Below are positions 23,864 through 31,902 of a stretch of DNA of 44,149 nucleotides, in pieces. Under the pieces are notes generated by a model. That model had not been told where the DNA came from and ran no database searches. It was given only the letters and a program-made list of their open reading frames with translations. The stretch is from the NCBI RefSeq assembly GCF_010634855.1, contig NZ_MWLQ01000036.1:1-44149 (forward strand), given 5' to 3'. The DNA comes from Microbacterium sp. B35-30 (GTDB taxonomy: Bacteria > Actinomycetota > Actinomycetes > Actinomycetales > Microbacteriaceae). Made by a program: the position numbers and the translations under genes. Position 1 is the stretch's first letter. Every line of letters starts with the position of its first letter.

Positions 23864-25006
23864 TCAGCGGACGACGACGACCTCAGGCGACGTCACGTCG
23901 TAGGTCGTGACGTCCGCCGGTGGACGCTGGGCCATCATCTTGGCGAGATTCAGCGCCTTGTCCGCCGACCGGTCCGCGCTCCCCCACACCACCTGCGCAT
24001 TCGACCCGCCGAGGGTGAGCGTCACGTCATCGGGGGTCGACGCGGTCACCTCCGTCACCTGTGCACGGATGTCGTCCGGCAGCGCGCGCATCACCTGTCC
24101 GGCCGCCGCGAAGGCGTCGGAGTCGATGCCGCCCGCGATCGCGAGCACGGGCATGCCGGCGCTCGGCGTCGCCGCCGTCGACAGCGCGACGCCCGCGGCG
24201 TCCACGAGCGTGTAGCCCGCGCGGGTCTCGATCAGGCCGATCGGCGTGCGCTCGACGATCCGCACCACGAGCTCATGGGGCGGCCGGGCCTCGAGGGCGT
24301 ACGTCTCGATCAGCGGGAAGGCGACGAGCGCGGCCTTCACGGCGCTCTCGTCGACCAGCGGCAGAGGCGTGCCCAGCTGGGTCGCCAGCGCGTCGGAGAT
24401 GTCGTCCGCCGCGAGCTGCTGCGCCCCGACGACCGAGATCCTCTCCACGCCGAAGAGCGGGCTGTACGCCGCACCGAGCGTTCCGAGCGCCAGGAGGAGG
24501 ACGGATGCCGCGGCCCCGAGCCAGATCGCGCGCCGCCGTCGCTGTCGCACGGTGAAGCGGCGGATCTCGGCGCGCAGCGCCTTGCGACGGGCACGCGATG
24601 CCCGCCAGACCTCGCGGAAGCCGACGTCCCCGGCATCCGTCTTCGCGGCAGAGCCGGGTGCCCGCCCCGAGTCCGGCGCGGGGGCCGCGCTGGGCAGGGC
24701 GGTCGGCGATGACAGCGGGATGACCCGGGCCGTGTCGTTCCCGTCCGTCAGGGCGGAGTTCGTGCTGCCGGCCTGCGTCTCGCGGGCGGATTCAGTCGCG
24801 CGAGGCCCAGCCTCACGGAGGGCGGAGAGATCCTCGGTCGGATGGTCCTCAACCGGACGATCCTCGATCGAGTAGTCGTCGGCCGGGGCGACGCCGGCCC
24901 AGTCGTCGCCGGCCGTGTGGTCGTCGGCCGGCGGGGTCGGCGCACCCGCACGCGCCTGGCCGCGCGAGGCGACCGGCGGCTGCGGCAACGGCGACGGGCG
25001 GCGCAT
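23864..25006 (-). CDS. ftsQ: Cell division protein FtsQ
   Basis: A 380-residue bitopic division protein. It has a very long cytoplasmic N-terminus (about 155 residues, acidic and Pro-rich, then basic RFTVRQRRRRA) and one membrane helix at about 158-180. The extracellular POTRA domain (SPLFGVERISVVGAQQLAAD) spans about 184-255, followed by the FtsQ domain (ERTPIGLIETRAGYTLVDAAG). FtsQ joins FtsL and FtsB and connects FtsZ-side proteins to FtsW and FtsI. The ATG starts 6 bases after the murC stop, so it is co-transcribed with murC. It ends 169 bases before ftsZ, and that gap holds the ftsZ promoter. The long N-terminus is common in actinobacteria. Confidence 0.95.
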   Translation of the reverse strand: MRRPSPLPQPPVASRGQARAGAPTPPADDHTAGDDWAGVAPADDYSIEDRPVEDHPTEDLSALREAGPRATESARETQAGSTNSALTDGNDTARVIPLSSPTALPSAAPAPDSGRAPGSAAKTDAGDVGFREVWRASRARRKALRAEIRRFTVRQRRRRAIWLGAAASVLLLALGTLGAAYSPLFGVERISVVGAQQLAADDISDALATQLGTPLPLVDESAVKAALVAFPLIETYALEARPPHELVVRIVERTPIGLIETRAGYTLVDAAGVALSTAATPSAGMPVLAIAGGIDSDAFAAAGQVMRALPDDIRAQVTEVTASTPDDVTLTLGGSNAQVVWGSADRSADKALNLAKMMAQRPPADVTTYDVTSPEVVVVR

Positions 25007-25012
25007 GCGGTC

Positions 25013-26503
25013 CTACTCCGCGGTACTGGACAGGCCGGCGGGGCCCGACGGGTCGGCCAGGCCAGAAGGCCGGGCGGGAGTGAAGACATCGGGGCTCGTC
25101 GTTCCGCCGCGCGCGCGACCGAGCGCCTCGAGCACCTGGGGGATGATCAGGTTCACATTGCCGCAGCCGAGGGTGATGACGTAGTCGCCTGCGCGGGCGA
25201 CCGACGCGGTGTAGTCGGCGGCCTCCTGCCAGTCGGGCACGAAGTGCACGTGCGACGGGTCGGCGAAGGCATCGCTCACCAGCTCGCCGGTCACTCCCGG
25301 CACGGGGTCTTCGCGCGCGCCGTACACGTCGAGCATGACCGTGTGGTCGGCATAGCGCTCGAGCACGTCGGCGAACTCCTGGTACATGTCCTTCGTGCGG
25401 GAGTAGGTGTGGGGCTGCTGGATCGCGATGATGCGCCCGTCGCCGACGACCGTGCGCGCCGCGGCAAGGGCGGCGGCGACCTCGGTCGGGTGGTGCGCGT
25501 AATCGTCGAAGACGCTCACGCCGCGCTCGACGCCGTGGAGCTCGAAGCGGCGCACGGTGCCCGCGAACCCCTCGACGGCGCGCACGGCCGGCTCGAGTGA
25601 ATGGCCGAGTGTGAGGAGCACCGCGACGGCGCCGGCCGCATTGATCGCGTTGTGGGCGCCCGGGATGGGAAGCTGCGCGTCGACCGTGACCCCGTCGTGG
25701 GTGAGGCGGAACGAGACAGGGCCGTCGGTGACGACGTCGGCGACGCGCACCGTCGCTCCCTCGGCCTCGCCGAAGGTCACGACGCGCGAATGGGTGAGCT
25801 GCGCCGTCACGAGCTGGGCGCCGGCGTCGTCGGACGAGATCACGACCGCCTCGCGCGCCTCGTTCGCGAACCGGGCGAACGCGGCGTAGAAGGCGTCCCG
25901 CGTGCCCCAGTGGTCGAGGTGGTCGGGGTCCACGTTGGTGATGAGCGCGATCGACGTGTCGTACAGCAGGAATGTGCCGTCCGACTCGTCGGCTTCGATG
26001 ACGAAGAGGTCGTCCCGCCCGCTGCCACTCGATACGCCGAGCTGCGCGATGACGCCGCCGTTGACGAACGTCGGGTCGACCCCGATGTCGCGCAGCGCCG
26101 TGACGATCATGCCCGTCGACGTGGTCTTGCCGTGAGCGCCGGCGACCGACACGAGCCGGCGTCCGCCGATCAGCCAGTACAGCGCCTGCGAGCGGTGGAT
26201 CACGTGCAGCCCTCGCTGCTTGGCCAGCAGGAACTCGGGATTCTCGGGCCAGATGGCGCCCGTGTGCACGACCGTGTCGACGTCGTCGGAGAGATTCGCT
26301 GCGTCATGGCCGACGTGGACCGTCGCACCGAGCTCGGCGAGCTCGCGCAGCCCCTTGCTGTCGGCGCGGTCGGACCCCGACACGCGGATGCCGCGCTCGA
26401 GGAACATGCGGGCGAGCCCCGACATGCCGGATCCGCCGATTCCGATGAAGTGGGCGGCGGTGATGTCGTCGGGGATGGGAAGACTGAGATCGGGTCTGAT
26501 CAT
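25013..26503 (-). CDS. murC: UDP-N-acetylmuramate--L-alanine ligase
   Basis: A 496-residue Mur ligase that adds L-Ala to UDP-MurNAc. The N-terminal Rossmann motif is HFIGIGGSGMSGLARMFLER near residue 20. The ATP P-loop is VAGAHGKTTSTGM near residue 120. The central domain contains EADESDGTFLLY and NVDPDHLDHWG near residues 170-190. The C-terminal domain carries DDYAHHPTEVAAAL and QPHTYSRTKDM. The last 25 residues are Pro/Ala-rich. The ATG at 26503 has no ribosome binding site. TAGGAT lies nine bases upstream, implying a leader of about two bases. murC and ftsQ form a pair. The normal upstream neighbour murG is separated from murC here by an inserted divergent two-gene unit. Confidence 0.97.
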   Translation of the reverse strand: MIRPDLSLPIPDDITAAHFIGIGGSGMSGLARMFLERGIRVSGSDRADSKGLRELAELGATVHVGHDAANLSDDVDTVVHTGAIWPENPEFLLAKQRGLHVIHRSQALYWLIGGRRLVSVAGAHGKTTSTGMIVTALRDIGVDPTFVNGGVIAQLGVSSGSGRDDLFVIEADESDGTFLLYDTSIALITNVDPDHLDHWGTRDAFYAAFARFANEAREAVVISSDDAGAQLVTAQLTHSRVVTFGEAEGATVRVADVVTDGPVSFRLTHDGVTVDAQLPIPGAHNAINAAGAVAVLLTLGHSLEPAVRAVEGFAGTVRRFELHGVERGVSVFDDYAHHPTEVAAALAAARTVVGDGRIIAIQQPHTYSRTKDMYQEFADVLERYADHTVMLDVYGAREDPVPGVTGELVSDAFADPSHVHFVPDWQEAADYTASVARAGDYVITLGCGNVNLIIPQVLEALGRARGGTTSPDVFTPARPSGLADPSGPAGLSSTAE

Positions 26504-26518
26504 GGCCCGTCAATCCTA
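26504..26518 (-). promoter_or_regulatory. Near-leaderless promoter -10 of murC
   Basis: TAGGAT (26513-26518, minus strand) lies nine bases before the murC ATG. It gives murC-ftsQ its own promoter, separate from the murG side. Confidence 0.4.
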
Positions 26519-26570
26519 AGTTGGGTGACGGTCTCCGCGGCCCCGGCGCGCTGAGCAGGCGCCTCGGAAC

Positions 26571-26610
26571 TGTATTGACACATTGATACAAAACGTGACA
26601 CGATCGCCTC
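26571..26610 (+). promoter_or_regulatory. Promoter and candidate GntR operator of the inserted pair
   Basis: TTGACA (26575-26580) is a perfect -35, and CACGAT (26599-26604) 18 bases later would place the transcript start on the ATG at 26611. The inverted repeat TGTAT (26571-26575) / ATACA (26586-26590) overlaps the -35. TGACAC is repeated at 26576 and 26596. The layout suggests autorepression by the GntR protein encoded in the same operon. Confidence 0.55.
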
Positions 26611-27525
26611 ATGCTCGATTGGGTCACCACATTCAACGGGGGCGTTCTCGCCGGAATCGCCGCGGTGGCCGTCATCGCCTTGATCGCTTCACGCGGTGCG
26701 GACTTCGGCGCGACGCCGGCCTACCGGACCGCGTTGCGTGCGCGTCTGCCGTTCGGTTCGGAGGCGATGGCCCTCAGCGTTCGCCACCGCACCAGATCCC
26801 TGCTCAGGGCGAATATGTGGGGTCTTCTCGCGACCGTCATCGCAGCGTCCGTGGTGTTCGCGGCTACCCCACTGTCGTCGAGCCCACAGTTCCTGTGGCT
26901 CGTCACGCTGTCGATCTTCCTCGTCGTCCTGACGGCGACGGCGGTGGTTGTCAACCTCCGCGAACGGCTCTTCCATCCGGCGCCCACGGCCGTCCGTGTC
27001 GCTCGCCCGCGCGCGCTCCGTGTCCGCGACTACGTCGGGCGCGGGCGCCGACTGACGCCGCCCGTCCTCCTGGTCGCCGCCACGGCGAGCTGTGCGATCC
27101 TCGCGGTCACTGCCGCGCTCCGCCCCGTCGATCGCGTTGAGCTGGTGCTCGCCTACACCGCGCTGGGTTTCGCCGTCCTCACCGCGGTCGGCGGCAGGTT
27201 CGCCGAGCGCCTCGTGCTCGCGCAGCCGCAGCCCGCCTCCGACACCCTCGAACTCGCATGGGACGATCTGTTCCGCGCGGACGCGCTCAGCGTGCTCCGG
27301 ATGGGCGCGGCGACCGCGGCTTGGCTCCCGCTCGGATGCGCCCTCACGCTCAGCGCAGATGCCTGGCTGCTTCCAGGATCCAGCGACGTTTCGGCACTGT
27401 TCCCGTGGTGGGGTATCCCCGCGATCCAAGTGCTCTACACCCTCGGTCAGGGCAAGTTGCCTGCTTCGATCTACCCTGACTTCCTTCATCCGGCGACGCC
27501 CGCTTCAGAGGAGCAGTTCGCATGA
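26611..27525 (+). CDS. Uncharacterised multi-pass membrane protein paired with a GntR regulator
   Basis: I do not recognise the family. The 304-residue product has about seven hydrophobic segments: near 8-27, 70-90, 95-118, 155-175, 182-202, 228-248 and 262-285. A basic loop (ERLFHPAPTAVRVARPRALR) lies near the middle. There are no transport or enzyme motifs, so it looks like a small integral membrane protein of unknown role. The ATG has no ribosome binding site, and the promoter predicts a leaderless transcript. Its stop overlaps the start of the GntR gene by four bases (ATGA), so the two are translationally coupled. Pairs of a short YtrA-like regulator and a membrane protein are common. ABC transporter genes, usual in such pairs, are missing. 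Confidence 0.75.
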   Translation: MLDWVTTFNGGVLAGIAAVAVIALIASRGADFGATPAYRTALRARLPFGSEAMALSVRHRTRSLLRANMWGLLATVIAASVVFAATPLSSSPQFLWLVTLSIFLVVLTATAVVVNLRERLFHPAPTAVRVARPRALRVRDYVGRGRRLTPPVLLVAATASCAILAVTAALRPVDRVELVLAYTALGFAVLTAVGGRFAERLVLAQPQPASDTLELAWDDLFRADALSVLRMGAATAAWLPLGCALTLSADAWLLPGSSDVSALFPWWGIPAIQVLYTLGQGKLPASIYPDFLHPATPASEEQFA

Positions 27526-27896
27526 TCGTCATCGACCCGTCCTCGCCCGTCCCGCCGTTCGAGCAGCTCCGCGCCGGGCTGGTCGACTCCGTCGCATCCG
27601 GGGAGCTGGGTGCCGGCGAACGGCTTCCCACGGTCCGGCGCCTCGCCGAAGAGCTGGGCATCGCGCCGGGCACCGTGGCACGCGCGTACCGAGAGCTCGA
27701 GGCATCCGGCGTCATCGAGACCCGCGGCCGCAACGGCACGTTCGTGGCGTTCGACGCCGACCCTGCGCGTCAGCAGCTGCAGCGGGCCGCCGCCGCCTTC
27801 GCGGCCCAGGTGCGCGACCTGCGCCTCGACGCCGACGAGGCTCTCGCCATCGTCACCGCCGCGCTGCGCGGGGGCGAGACCTCACCCGCGTCCTGA
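27522..27896 (+). CDS. GntR-family regulator, YtrA type
   Basis: A 124-residue GntR regulator. The winged helix-turn-helix covers about residues 8-76: PPFEQLRAGLVDSVASGELG, then RLPTVRRLAEELGIAPGTVA, then YRELEASGVIETRGRNGTFV. The short C-terminal helix (residues 82-118) matches the YtrA subfamily, which dimerises without a ligand domain. Such proteins usually repress their own operon from an inverted repeat near the promoter, and TGTAT-N10-ATACA upstream of the membrane protein gene is a good candidate. The start overlaps the membrane protein gene by four bases. The 3' end overlaps the convergent murG gene by 15 bases. The pair is inserted in the opposite orientation within the dcw cluster. 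Confidence 0.9.
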   Translation: MIVIDPSSPVPPFEQLRAGLVDSVASGELGAGERLPTVRRLAEELGIAPGTVARAYRELEASGVIETRGRNGTFVAFDADPARQQLQRAAAAFAAQVRDLRLDADEALAIVTAALRGGETSPAS

Positions 27897-28979
27897 CTCC
27901 CGGAGCGCTTCGTCGATCATCTCGACAACGTTCTCGGTGCCGGTCCGGGTGCCGACGGATGCCGCAGCCGCCGCCATCGCGGCACGCCGAGCGTCGTCGG
28001 ACAGCAGCGGGATGACCTCTGCGCGCACGCGGTCGCCGGTGAACTCGGCGTCCGGAATCAGCACCGCCGCGCCGGCGCGGATCGCAGACGAGGCGTTGAG
28101 CGCCTGTTCGCCGTTCCCGACCGCGTAGGGCACGTAGACGGTCGGGATGCCGAGCGCGCTGAGCTCGCTGACGGTCGCCGCTCCTGCCCGCGACACGACG
28201 AAGTCCGCCAGCGCGAAGGCGAGGTCCATGCGGTCGACGTAGCGGCGCACGGCGTAGCCTGCGGCGCCCGGGTCGGGCAGCTCCGAACGCTCACCGGTCA
28301 CGTGCAGCAGCTGCCAGCCGGCATCGAGCACATCGCGCCAGCCGGCGCCGTGACCCTCACCGAACGCCGCGTTCAGGCGCTGTGCGCCGAGGGAGCCGCC
28401 GAAAACCAGCAGCACCGGCTTCGCCGGGCCGAGGCCGAAGTGCGCGGCGGCCTCGGCATGGAGCGCGTCGCGGTCGAGCGTGACGATCTCGCGGCGCAGC
28501 GGCATCCCGACGACACGAGAGCCCCTCAGCGGTGTGCCCTCGAAAGCGACTCCGACGCCGGCAGCCGACCGTGCGCCCAGCACGTTCGCGAGCCCGGGAC
28601 GCGCGTTCGCCTCGTGCACGACGAACGGAACGCGCTCGCGGCGTGCCGCCATGTACGCGGGGGCCGACGCGTAGCCGCCGAAGCCGACGACGACGTCGAC
28701 GCGGCGTGCGGAGATGTGCGCGCGCACCTGCGCGATCGCACGGCGGAACCGCGCCGGGAAGGCGGCCGCGGCCGGGTTCGGCCGACGCGGGAACGGCACC
28801 TTGTCGACGAAGAGCAGCTCGTAGCCGCGCTCGGGCACCAGCCGTGCCTCGAGCCCTTCGCGGGTGCCGAGCACGAGCACCTCGGCCTCGGGGTCGCGGG
28901 CCCGCAGGGCATCGGCGACAGCCAGGAGCGGGTTGACGTGTCCGGCGGTACCGCCGCCGGCCAGGAGGTACGTCGTCAC
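27882..28979 (-). CDS. murG: UDP-GlcNAc:lipid I N-acetylglucosaminyltransferase MurG
   Basis: A 365-residue peripheral membrane glycosyltransferase that makes lipid II from lipid I. The N-terminal G-loop is LLAGGGTAGHVNPLLAVADA (residues 5-24). A second glycine-rich loop is VVVGFGGYASAPAYMAA near residue 100. The C-terminal UDP-GlcNAc domain carries LLVFGGSLGAQRLN near residue 187 and SRAGAATVSELSALGIPTVY near residue 262. The start is a GTG. A GGGGA next to it is too close to serve as a ribosome binding site, while TAGGCT lies six bases upstream, so murG appears to have its own leaderless promoter. The 141-base gap to ftsW contains a nested palindrome. The 3' end overlaps the GntR gene by 15 bases. 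Confidence 0.97.
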   Translation of the reverse strand: MTTYLLAGGGTAGHVNPLLAVADALRARDPEAEVLVLGTREGLEARLVPERGYELLFVDKVPFPRRPNPAAAAFPARFRRAIAQVRAHISARRVDVVVGFGGYASAPAYMAARRERVPFVVHEANARPGLANVLGARSAAGVGVAFEGTPLRGSRVVGMPLRREIVTLDRDALHAEAAAHFGLGPAKPVLLVFGGSLGAQRLNAAFGEGHGAGWRDVLDAGWQLLHVTGERSELPDPGAAGYAVRRYVDRMDLAFALADFVVSRAGAATVSELSALGIPTVYVPYAVGNGEQALNASSAIRAGAAVLIPDAEFTGDRVRAEVIPLLSDDARRAAMAAAAASVGTRTGTENVVEMIDEALRESGRG

Positions 28980-28991
28980 TCCCCGAGCCTA
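28980..28991 (-). promoter_or_regulatory. Leaderless promoter -10 of murG
   Basis: TAGGCT (28986-28991, minus strand) lies six bases before the GTG of murG. It is identical to the box at 39062 before the polyprenyl synthase gene. It lies downstream of the palindrome that separates ftsW from murG. Confidence 0.55.
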
Positions 28992-29010
28992 CCCGGCCAG
29001 GCCGACAGGG

Positions 29011-29077
29011 TTTGGGGCGCACGGCGGACGCTTGGGGCGCGCGTCACGCGCCCCAAGCGGTCGCGCCGCGCCCCGAA
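29011..29077. repeat. Nested palindrome between ftsW and murG (REP-like)
   Basis: A perfect 13-bp inner stem (29029-29041 with 29047-29059, CGCTTGGGGCGCG type) with a five-base loop is enclosed by an outer stem. In the outer stem TTTGGGGCGC (29011-29020) pairs with GCGCCCCGAA (29068-29077), and GGCG pairs with CGCC after a two-base bulge. The unit TTGGGGCGC thus appears four times in mirror order. There is no T tract. It may be a terminator or a REP-like element. Confidence 0.7.
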
Positions 29078-29120
29078 CCCGCACACACCGCACGACATGG
29101 ACCCCGACGGATGCCTCGGC

Positions 29121-30398
29121 TCAGCGCACGGCGCGGAGCTTGGCGCGCTCGCGGGCCGCTCGGGCCTCGGCGATCGCCGCCTCGCGCCGGGCGACGGAGG
29201 CGGGCAGCGACCGCGCGAACGCCAGCAGGACGCCCGAGGCCAGCAGCACCGACACCAGCGAGGTGCCGCCCTGCGACATGAAGGGCAGCGGCACGCCCAG
29301 CACGGGGAAGACGCGCAGGACGACGCCGATGTTGATCAGCGCCTGGCCCACGATCCACACCGTGATGCCACCCGCGGCGATGCGCACGAACGGGTCGTCC
29401 GTCTTGCGGATGACGTGGAACGCGCCGACGGCGAAGAGCGCGAACAGCGTCAGCACGACGGCGCAGCCGATGAGCCCGAGCTCCTCCCCGACGATCGCGA
29501 AGATGTAGTCGTTCGCCGCGGCCGGCAGCCAGTCGTACTTCTCACGGGAGTTGCCGAGGCCCAGACCGAAGATCCCGCCGCTGGCGAGTCCCCAGATGCC
29601 GTGCAGCGGCTGATAGCAGTCGTTGTAGTAGTCCGCCAGGCAGTTCGGGTTCAGGAAGCTCCAGAACCGCCGCATGCGGTCGGCGCTGGTGAGGAAGTAG
29701 AACGCGACGAAGCCGGCGGCCGCCAGCATCGGCAGGATGAACACGCGCAGCTTCACCCCGGAGAAGAACAGCCCGCCGAGCACGATCAGGGCGAGGATCA
29801 TCGCCGTGCCGAGGTCGCTGCCCGCGATCACCGTCGCCAGCGCGAGGCCCGCAACCGGCACCAGCGGGATGTAGACGTGACGCCAGTCGGCGAGGAGCGT
29901 GCGCTTGCGGAAGAGCACGAACGCGACCCAGATCGCCAGCGCGAGCTTGAGGAACTCCGACGGCTGCGCCTGGACGCCGCCGACGTTGATCCAGTTGCGG
30001 TTGCCGTCCATGTCGATGCCGAGCCCGGGAATGAACACCAGCAGCTGGAAGGCGATGCCGAAGATCAGCGCCGGCCACGCGATCTTCTTCCAGAAGGCGA
30101 CGGGCAGACGGCTGGCGACGAACATCAGCGGGATGCCGATCACGGCGAACATGACCTGCTTGATCACCATCTCCCACGGCGCCTCGCCGGCGGCCGTCGC
30201 AGTGGCGGACGTCGCCGACAGCACCATGACGAGCCCGAAGACCGTCAGCAGGAGCGCCGTCGAGGCGATGAGCAGGAACTCGCTGGGCACCGGCGCGAAG
30301 ACGCGGCCGAGCGACACCCGCGCGGCGAGTCCGCGGCGGGCGGGCGGTTCAGGCGGCGTCGGGGTCTGCCGGGTCCGCGGCGGCTGCGTCGTGGTCAC
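29121..30398 (-). CDS. ftsW: Lipid II polymerase FtsW
   Basis: A 425-residue SEDS-family glycosyltransferase that polymerises lipid II at the septum with FtsI. A Pro/Thr-rich cytoplasmic N-terminus precedes about ten membrane helices starting near residue 38. Family blocks are GNRNWINVGGVQAQPSEFLK near residue 133, DLGTAMILALIVLGGLF near residue 193, and the later GLGLGNSREKYDWLPAAAND, IFAIVGEELG and LPFMSQGGTSL segments. The GTG at 30398 has GGGGGAG four bases upstream, inside the murD coding region. The ftsW start overlaps the end of murD by 50 bases, so expression is coupled to murD. FtsW rather than RodA is supported by its position between murD and murG. Confidence 0.96.
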   Translation of the reverse strand: MTTTQPPRTRQTPTPPEPPARRGLAARVSLGRVFAPVPSEFLLIASTALLLTVFGLVMVLSATSATATAAGEAPWEMVIKQVMFAVIGIPLMFVASRLPVAFWKKIAWPALIFGIAFQLLVFIPGLGIDMDGNRNWINVGGVQAQPSEFLKLALAIWVAFVLFRKRTLLADWRHVYIPLVPVAGLALATVIAGSDLGTAMILALIVLGGLFFSGVKLRVFILPMLAAAGFVAFYFLTSADRMRRFWSFLNPNCLADYYNDCYQPLHGIWGLASGGIFGLGLGNSREKYDWLPAAANDYIFAIVGEELGLIGCAVVLTLFALFAVGAFHVIRKTDDPFVRIAAGGITVWIVGQALINIGVVLRVFPVLGVPLPFMSQGGTSLVSVLLASGVLLAFARSLPASVARREAAIAEARAARERAKLRAVR

Positions 30399-31902
30399 GC
30401 TGCTCCCCCGTTCCGATCCGATCCCTCACCGCGGCAGCGAATCTGCGACCGCGGTCCGCGTAGGAGGCGAACTGGTCGAAGGATGCCGCAGCGGGAGCGA
30501 GCAGAACCACGTCCCCGTCACGCGCCACCCCTGCCGCCAGTTCGACGACCTGCGCCATGACCTCTTCAGTCTCAACGGCCTCGACCTCGAACACCGGCAC
30601 CGCGGGCGCGTGTCGCTCGAACGCGGCGAGCACCGCCGCCCGGTCGACGCCGATCACGATGGCCGCCTTGGTGCCTGCGCCCCGGCCCGAGACGAGCTCC
30701 GACACGTCGACGCCCTTGAGCAGGCCGCCGACGACCCACACGGCACCGGGGTACGCCGCGAGCGACGAAGCCGCGGCGTGCGGGTTGGTGGCCTTGGAGT
30801 CGTCGACCCAGGTGATGCCCTCGTGCTGCGCGACGACCTCGATGCGGTGCGGGTCGAGCCGGAAGTCGCGCAGGGCATCGCGGATCGCCGCGGGTGCGAC
30901 ATCCATCGACCGCGCCAGCGCGGCGGCGGCCAGGATGTTCGCGACGATGTGGGGCGCGGCGAGGCCCTTCGCGGCCAGCTCCTCCACCGTGGTGAGCTCC
31001 AGCGCGCTGGTGCGCCGGTCGTCCAGGAAGGCGCGATCGACCACGATGCCCTCGACGACCCCGAGGTCGCTCGGACCGGGCACGCCCAGATCGAAGCCGA
31101 TCGCGCGCGCCCCCTCGACCACCTCGGCGTCTTCGACCATGCGCTGGGTCGCGGCATCCGCCTTGTTGTACACGCACGCGACGCGCGTGTTGTCGTACAC
31201 CTGCGCCTTCGCGGCGCGGTAGGCGTCGAACGAGCCGTGCCACTCGAGGTGGTCGTCGGCGAGGTTGAGACACACCGCCGCCCACGGCGACAACGGATCA
31301 GGCGAGTCCTGCAGCCCGAGGTACCAGAGCTGGTGGCTCGAGAGCTCGACCACCAGCGCGTCGAACCCGGAGGGGTCGCGCACCGCGTCGAGCACGGGAG
31401 TGCCGATGTTACCCACGGGGGCAGCCCTGAGGCCGCCGGCGACGAGCATGGTCGCGGTGAGTCGGGTGGTCGTGGTCTTGCCGTTGGTGCCGGTGATCAG
31501 GATCCAGTCCGCGGGCGTGCCGTCCGATCGCACCACCTTGTCGCGCACCCGCCACGCGAGCTCGACGTCTCCCCAAAGTGCGATGTCGTTCTCACGAGCC
31601 CACGAGATGAGCGGATGCCGAGGCGCGAAGCCCGGCGACGCCACGACGACCTCCGGCGCGAAGTCCGCGAGCTCGGCCGGCACGGCGTCGAGGCTCCCGG
31701 TCCAGAGCCGCACCCCGATGACCGGCAGCAGGCGCTCGTACTCCTCGTCGGCGCTCTCGGTCACGACGAGCACCTCGGCGCCGAGCTCGGCGAGCGTGTC
31801 GGCGACGGAGAAGCCGGTGACCGACATCCCGAGCACCGCGACCCGCAGCCCCTTCCAGTCGGCGTTCCAGCTGGTGAGAGTGGACAGGCGTTCCGAGGTC
31901 AT
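30349..31902 (-). CDS. murD: UDP-N-acetylmuramoylalanine--D-glutamate ligase
   Basis: A 517-residue Mur ligase that adds D-Glu to UDP-MurNAc-L-Ala. The N-terminal domain begins GLRVAVLGMSVTGFSVADTL. The ATP loop is ILITGTNGKTTTTRLTATML near residue 140. The central motifs are VVELSSHQLWYL near residue 195 and NLADDHLEWHGS near residue 225. The C-terminal domain has HRIEVVAQHEGITWVDDSKA and NPHAAASSLAAY near residue 380. The ATG at 31902 overlaps the mraY stop by four bases (ATGA). The 23-codon upstream extension lies in mraY and is rejected. The C-terminal 20 residues are Asp/Ala-rich and overlap the ftsW start by 50 bases. The protein is somewhat longer than typical MurD. Confidence 0.97.
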   Translation of the reverse strand: MTSERLSTLTSWNADWKGLRVAVLGMSVTGFSVADTLAELGAEVLVVTESADEEYERLLPVIGVRLWTGSLDAVPAELADFAPEVVVASPGFAPRHPLISWARENDIALWGDVELAWRVRDKVVRSDGTPADWILITGTNGKTTTTRLTATMLVAGGLRAAPVGNIGTPVLDAVRDPSGFDALVVELSSHQLWYLGLQDSPDPLSPWAAVCLNLADDHLEWHGSFDAYRAAKAQVYDNTRVACVYNKADAATQRMVEDAEVVEGARAIGFDLGVPGPSDLGVVEGIVVDRAFLDDRRTSALELTTVEELAAKGLAAPHIVANILAAAALARSMDVAPAAIRDALRDFRLDPHRIEVVAQHEGITWVDDSKATNPHAAASSLAAYPGAVWVVGGLLKGVDVSELVSGRGAGTKAAIVIGVDRAAVLAAFERHAPAVPVFEVEAVETEEVMAQVVELAAGVARDGDVVLLAPAAASFDQFASYADRGRRFAAAVRDRIGTGEQRDHDAAAADPADPDAA

